Assembly: GCA_040882505.1 (NCBI GenBank)
Contig: JBBEBE010000002.1
Span: 476,556-540,555, forward strand
Length of the DNA: 64,000 nucleotides
DNA from: JBBEBE01 sp040882505
Lineage (GTDB): Bacteria; Bacteroidota; Rhodothermia; Balneolales; Balneolaceae
Direction of reading: 5' to 3'
This document shows, one piece after another, positions 61,971 to 64,000 of the stretch. Position 1 is the first letter of the stretch; every line of letters starts with the position of its first letter. The position numbers and the translations under genes were made by a program. The notes beneath the pieces were generated by a model. That model was not told the origin of the DNA. It saw only the letters and a list, made by a program, of their open reading frames with translations, and did not search any database.

Positions 61971-62531
61971 TTAATTGTGAGCACGTCGGTAGTGAACAAC
62001 AACTGCGCCGTTGGTGAGCGGTTTCGACGAGATCAGCTCGAGCTGTCGTGTGCCGGGCAATCCACTTTGATACAGGGTTGGGCCGTGACCCGCGATCCTT
62101 GGGTGAATGAGGAACTTATATTCGTCGATCAGATCCAGCCGGTCCAGCTCAGTCGCGAGCTTGCCACTTCCAAGGAGTACGCCATCCGGGGTTACGTCCT
62201 TTAGCTTTTGCACTCCTGATTGCAGGTCTCCGGTGATGTGGTGGCTGTTCGTCCATGGAAAGTCCGTTCGTGTCGACGACACGACATACTTCGGCTTGTT
62301 TTCCAGCTTGACTGCCCACTCGCGTACCGATGGTGACATCTCAACTTCGCCCCGGGCGACCGCGGGCCAGTAGCTCTCCATCATCTCGAAGGTAACGCGA
62401 CCCCAAAGCATCGCTCCGGCCTTATCCATCATGTTTGTAAAGAAGGCATGCGTCTCATCATCGGCTATTCCCTCTTGGTGGTCGATACATCCGTCCAGGG
62501 TAACGTTGAGACTGAAGGTCAGAAGTCCCAT
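61971..62531 (-). CDS. RibD C-terminal/DHFR-fold reductase
   Basis: This 186-residue protein starts at ATG 62531 (MGLLTFSLNVTLDGC), the family's usual N-terminus; the frame extends to 62582 without support. The dihydrofolate-reductase-like fold of the RibD C-terminal family is marked by NVTLDG near the start, GAMLWGRVTFEMM (about residues 40-52) and DGVLLGSGKLATELDRLDLIDEY (about 115-137). It is likely an NADPH-dependent reductase of unknown substrate. It lies beside a toxin-antitoxin pair and a weak attC-like relic. Confidence 0.85.
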   Translation of the reverse strand: MGLLTFSLNVTLDGCIDHQEGIADDETHAFFTNMMDKAGAMLWGRVTFEMMESYWPAVARGEVEMSPSVREWAVKLENKPKYVVSSTRTDFPWTNSHHITGDLQSGVQKLKDVTPDGVLLGSGKLATELDRLDLIDEYKFLIHPRIAGHGPTLYQSGLPGTRQLELISSKPLTNGAVVVHYRRAHN

Positions 62532-62686
62532 GAGAGTCGATTCTATTCCGAATTGTGTGGTTTGTCGCCGAATGCCTGGCAATGACTAACGGAGTGGCAT
62601 TTCTGCTGCGTGGCGATCAAGCATTTATGTTCCGTAAATTGTGTCGTACGGTCGGTAGTAAAAGATTGTTAGGGAAGCATACTCCA

Positions 62687-62986
62687 CTACGTACGTGATA
62701 TCCAAGATTCCGGGTTTCTGCATTGCCGAAGGATAGCAAAAATGCTTACTACTTCCGGTTTCTCTACAAAGTAGATGGCAAAAGGAAAGTGCGATACCAA
62801 TGCTCTGCGAACCAGATCATTATAGATGATTTGAAAATGACATGGTGATCGATGTATCAGGGCTATTTTTGCATCCACACAACGTGCGAATTCTTTTCCC
62901 AGTCCCCGATACTTCTTCTCGTACCATAAATAGGCATTGTCAAAATCTCGTTGAGCTTGTGGCGAAATGATGAGTGGTTTGGCCAC
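62687..62986 (-). CDS. RelE/ParE-family toxin
   Basis: This is a 99-residue toxin of the RelE/ParE superfamily. The start is GTG 62986, 6 bases after the antitoxin stop. The pattern ISPQAQRDFDNAYLWYEKKYRGLGKEFARCVD and the final VSIFAILRQCRNPESW are typical of ParE-like proteins (the RxPxxW-type end). It should poison gyrase or cleave mRNA when the antitoxin is lost. Type II pairs are common passengers of integrons and plasmids. Confidence 0.88.
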   Translation of the reverse strand: MAKPLIISPQAQRDFDNAYLWYEKKYRGLGKEFARCVDAKIALIHRSPCHFQIIYNDLVRRALVSHFPFAIYFVEKPEVVSIFAILRQCRNPESWISRT

Positions 62987-62992
62987 AGGGAC

Positions 62993-63205
62993 TTATAAAT
63001 AGTTTTTCCGGAATTCGTCCCAAGTCTCTCCCTTTTCAGTGTCCTCATCAAGTGTTTTTAACCTCTCGTCCAAGACCGATTTGTGGTGATCAGGCAGGGG
63101 AATATCGGCTGGATCAGAAGCAATGGAATCCCATAGTGTTTCGACCAAAAGAAGTTTCTCACTTTTATTCAGTTTATCGATCTGTTTGGTCAGTGTGTCT
63201 TCCAT
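62993..63205 (-). CDS. Addiction-module antitoxin
   Basis: This 70-residue acidic protein matches the addiction-module component family that partners ParE-like toxins: helix KLNKSEKLLLVETLWDSIAS, PLPDHHKSVLDERL and the C-terminal WDEFRKNYL. It starts at ATG 63205 and precedes the toxin gene by 6 bases, so the two are cotranscribed with the antitoxin first. It should neutralise the toxin and repress the operon. Confidence 0.85.
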   Translation of the reverse strand: MEDTLTKQIDKLNKSEKLLLVETLWDSIASDPADIPLPDHHKSVLDERLKTLDEDTEKGETWDEFRKNYL

Positions 63206-63304
63206 AATATTGAGACGATTTAGGGTTCCAACAATTCAATTTCCTTAAAAACGAAAAAGAATGCAATTCATTGGGGGTTGAGAGGGGCTATCCGATTGGT
63301 ACAG

Positions 63305-64000
63305 TTATGGATTGTCATGTTGCTGTAACGTAATAACCACATTCCCCTTCTTCCGGCCGGTATCCACATATCTGTGAGCTTCGACCATCTGTTCGAATGG
63401 ATATCGCCTGTCGATGACCGGTTTGAATTCTCCCGTCTCTGCCAACTTCGCAAGGAGATGTAAATCTTCTACCCTCTCGCTTGCCGGACCCGCAATGATC
63501 TTTTTGTTGCTTGTCATCCATACCCAGGGAATTTGAAGCATTTGTGGCAGCCCGCCCAAAACCAAGAGTAGACGCCCCCCATCCTTCAGCGAATGTTTGA
63601 TTCGTGAATACGGAGCCGTACCTGCTGTATCGACGATGATATCATAGGTTCTTCCATTCTCCGTAAAATCCTCTTTGGTGTAATCAATGACATGATCAGC
63701 GCCCAGGGATTTCACCAACTCAATATTCGTCGTACTGCACACTCCGGTGACCTCTGCTCCGAAATGTTTGGCAAGCTGTACCGCTGCTGTACCCACACCT
63801 CCAGACGCACCGTTGATGAGTACGTTATCCCCACTCTGAAGGTTTCCTCTCTTGAAGAAATCCAAGGCTGTTGTTCCGCCAAATGAAAGTGCGGCAGCTT
63901 CATCATAGGTAAGATTGGCCGGTTTCAGTGCCACGGCCCCATCTTCCGGCATGCATTTGTACTCTACATAACAGCCCATAGCGGCACCACTGAATACAAA
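63305..64000 (-). CDS. NAD(P)-dependent MDR-family reductase, partial
   Basis: This C-terminal part of a medium-chain dehydrogenase/reductase enters from the right edge. The open frame continues through base 64000, so the ATG at 63979 is internal. The Rossmann domain shows NVLINGASGGVGTAAVQLAKHFGAEV with GADHVIDYTKEDF, and the end VEAHRYVDTGRKKGNVVIT is typical of quinone-oxidoreductase-like proteins. Zinc ligands are absent in the visible part. The N-terminal GroES domain is outside the window. Confidence 0.85.
   Translation of the reverse strand, partial: FVFSGAAMGCYVEYKCMPEDGAVALKPANLTYDEAAALSFGGTTALDFFKRGNLQSGDNVLINGASGGVGTAAVQLAKHFGAEVTGVCSTTNIELVKSLGADHVIDYTKEDFTENGRTYDIIVDTAGTAPYSRIKHSLKDGGRLLLVLGGLPQMLQIPWVWMTSNKKIIAGPASERVEDLHLLAKLAETGEFKPVIDRRYPFEQMVEAHRYVDTGRKKGNVVITLQQHDNP

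Noticed and set aside
1..64000. CRISPR array
   Set aside because: No stretch with regularly spaced near-identical 24-40 base repeats was seen, and no cas gene is present. The repeated elements in 46-55 kb are attC sites, which are spaced by gene length.

Overview
The window looks like the chromosome of a member of the Balneolota/Rhodothermota branch of the Bacteroidota superphylum. The backbone is roughly half G+C and moderately codon-biased. It carries a stand-alone NuoI-like ferredoxin, a LuxC-type acyl-CoA reductase, tandem SurA-like foldases, MoxR with a vWA membrane protein, a CrtI-type carotenoid desaturase, a DUF2795 protein and an Omp85 protein. The lineage call is inference from gene content and was not tested against a database.

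Bases 1-13,734 hold housekeeping and envelope genes: the end of der, a ferredoxin-led operon, acyl-CoA reductase with a PIG-L deacetylase, a run of surA-like lipoprotein, surA, moxR and vWA protein, a coiled-coil/lipoprotein pair, tadA and a hydrolase. Bases 13,724-23,662 are a compact type IV pilus cluster read leftward: pilin, terminator, pilC, pilB, cNMP-binding protein, pilT, a PilM-PilN fusion, a PilO-PilP fusion and a secretin ending in a SPOR domain. A tRNA-Leu(CAA) follows, then a MacA/MacB-type efflux system, plsC, a DEAD-box helicase, an FKBP foldase, queG, prmA, an M28 peptidase/glutaminyl cyclase, gatA, tatA, an Omp85 barrel, rlmD and crtI, up to base 42,863.

Bases 42,864-57,120 are clearly foreign and AT-rich. 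The region is best read as a chromosomal integron. An integron-type tyrosine recombinase (56,167-57,120, +) is divergent from a leftward cassette array. Its start faces an attI-like junction, and recombination sites with long imperfect inverted repeats and RYYYAAC/GTTRRRY-like cores separate the genes. Reading leftward, the cassettes carry three small membrane proteins; a DUF4365-like nuclease-fold protein; a fused ABC-ATPase/TOPRIM (DUF4435-like) protein resembling single-gene PARIS; and a three-gene ABC-3C operon (restriction-endonuclease-fold protein, middle component, Rad50-like ATPase with zinc hook). A complete IS3-family element splits the attC of that last cassette. Next comes a HEPN/zinc-ribbon gene with a nuclease-like partner that is cut off by an IS21-type end. 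Debris of IS21 and two IS3-type elements lies between this and a secreted HExxH protein.

Bases 57,153-64,000 return to ordinary chromosome: two MDR-family oxidoreductases (one running off the right edge), a TANGO2/NRDE protein, a glucuronoyl/acetyl-xylan-esterase-like hydrolase, a flavoprotein, a DHFR-fold reductase and a ParE-type toxin-antitoxin pair beside a weak attC-like remnant.
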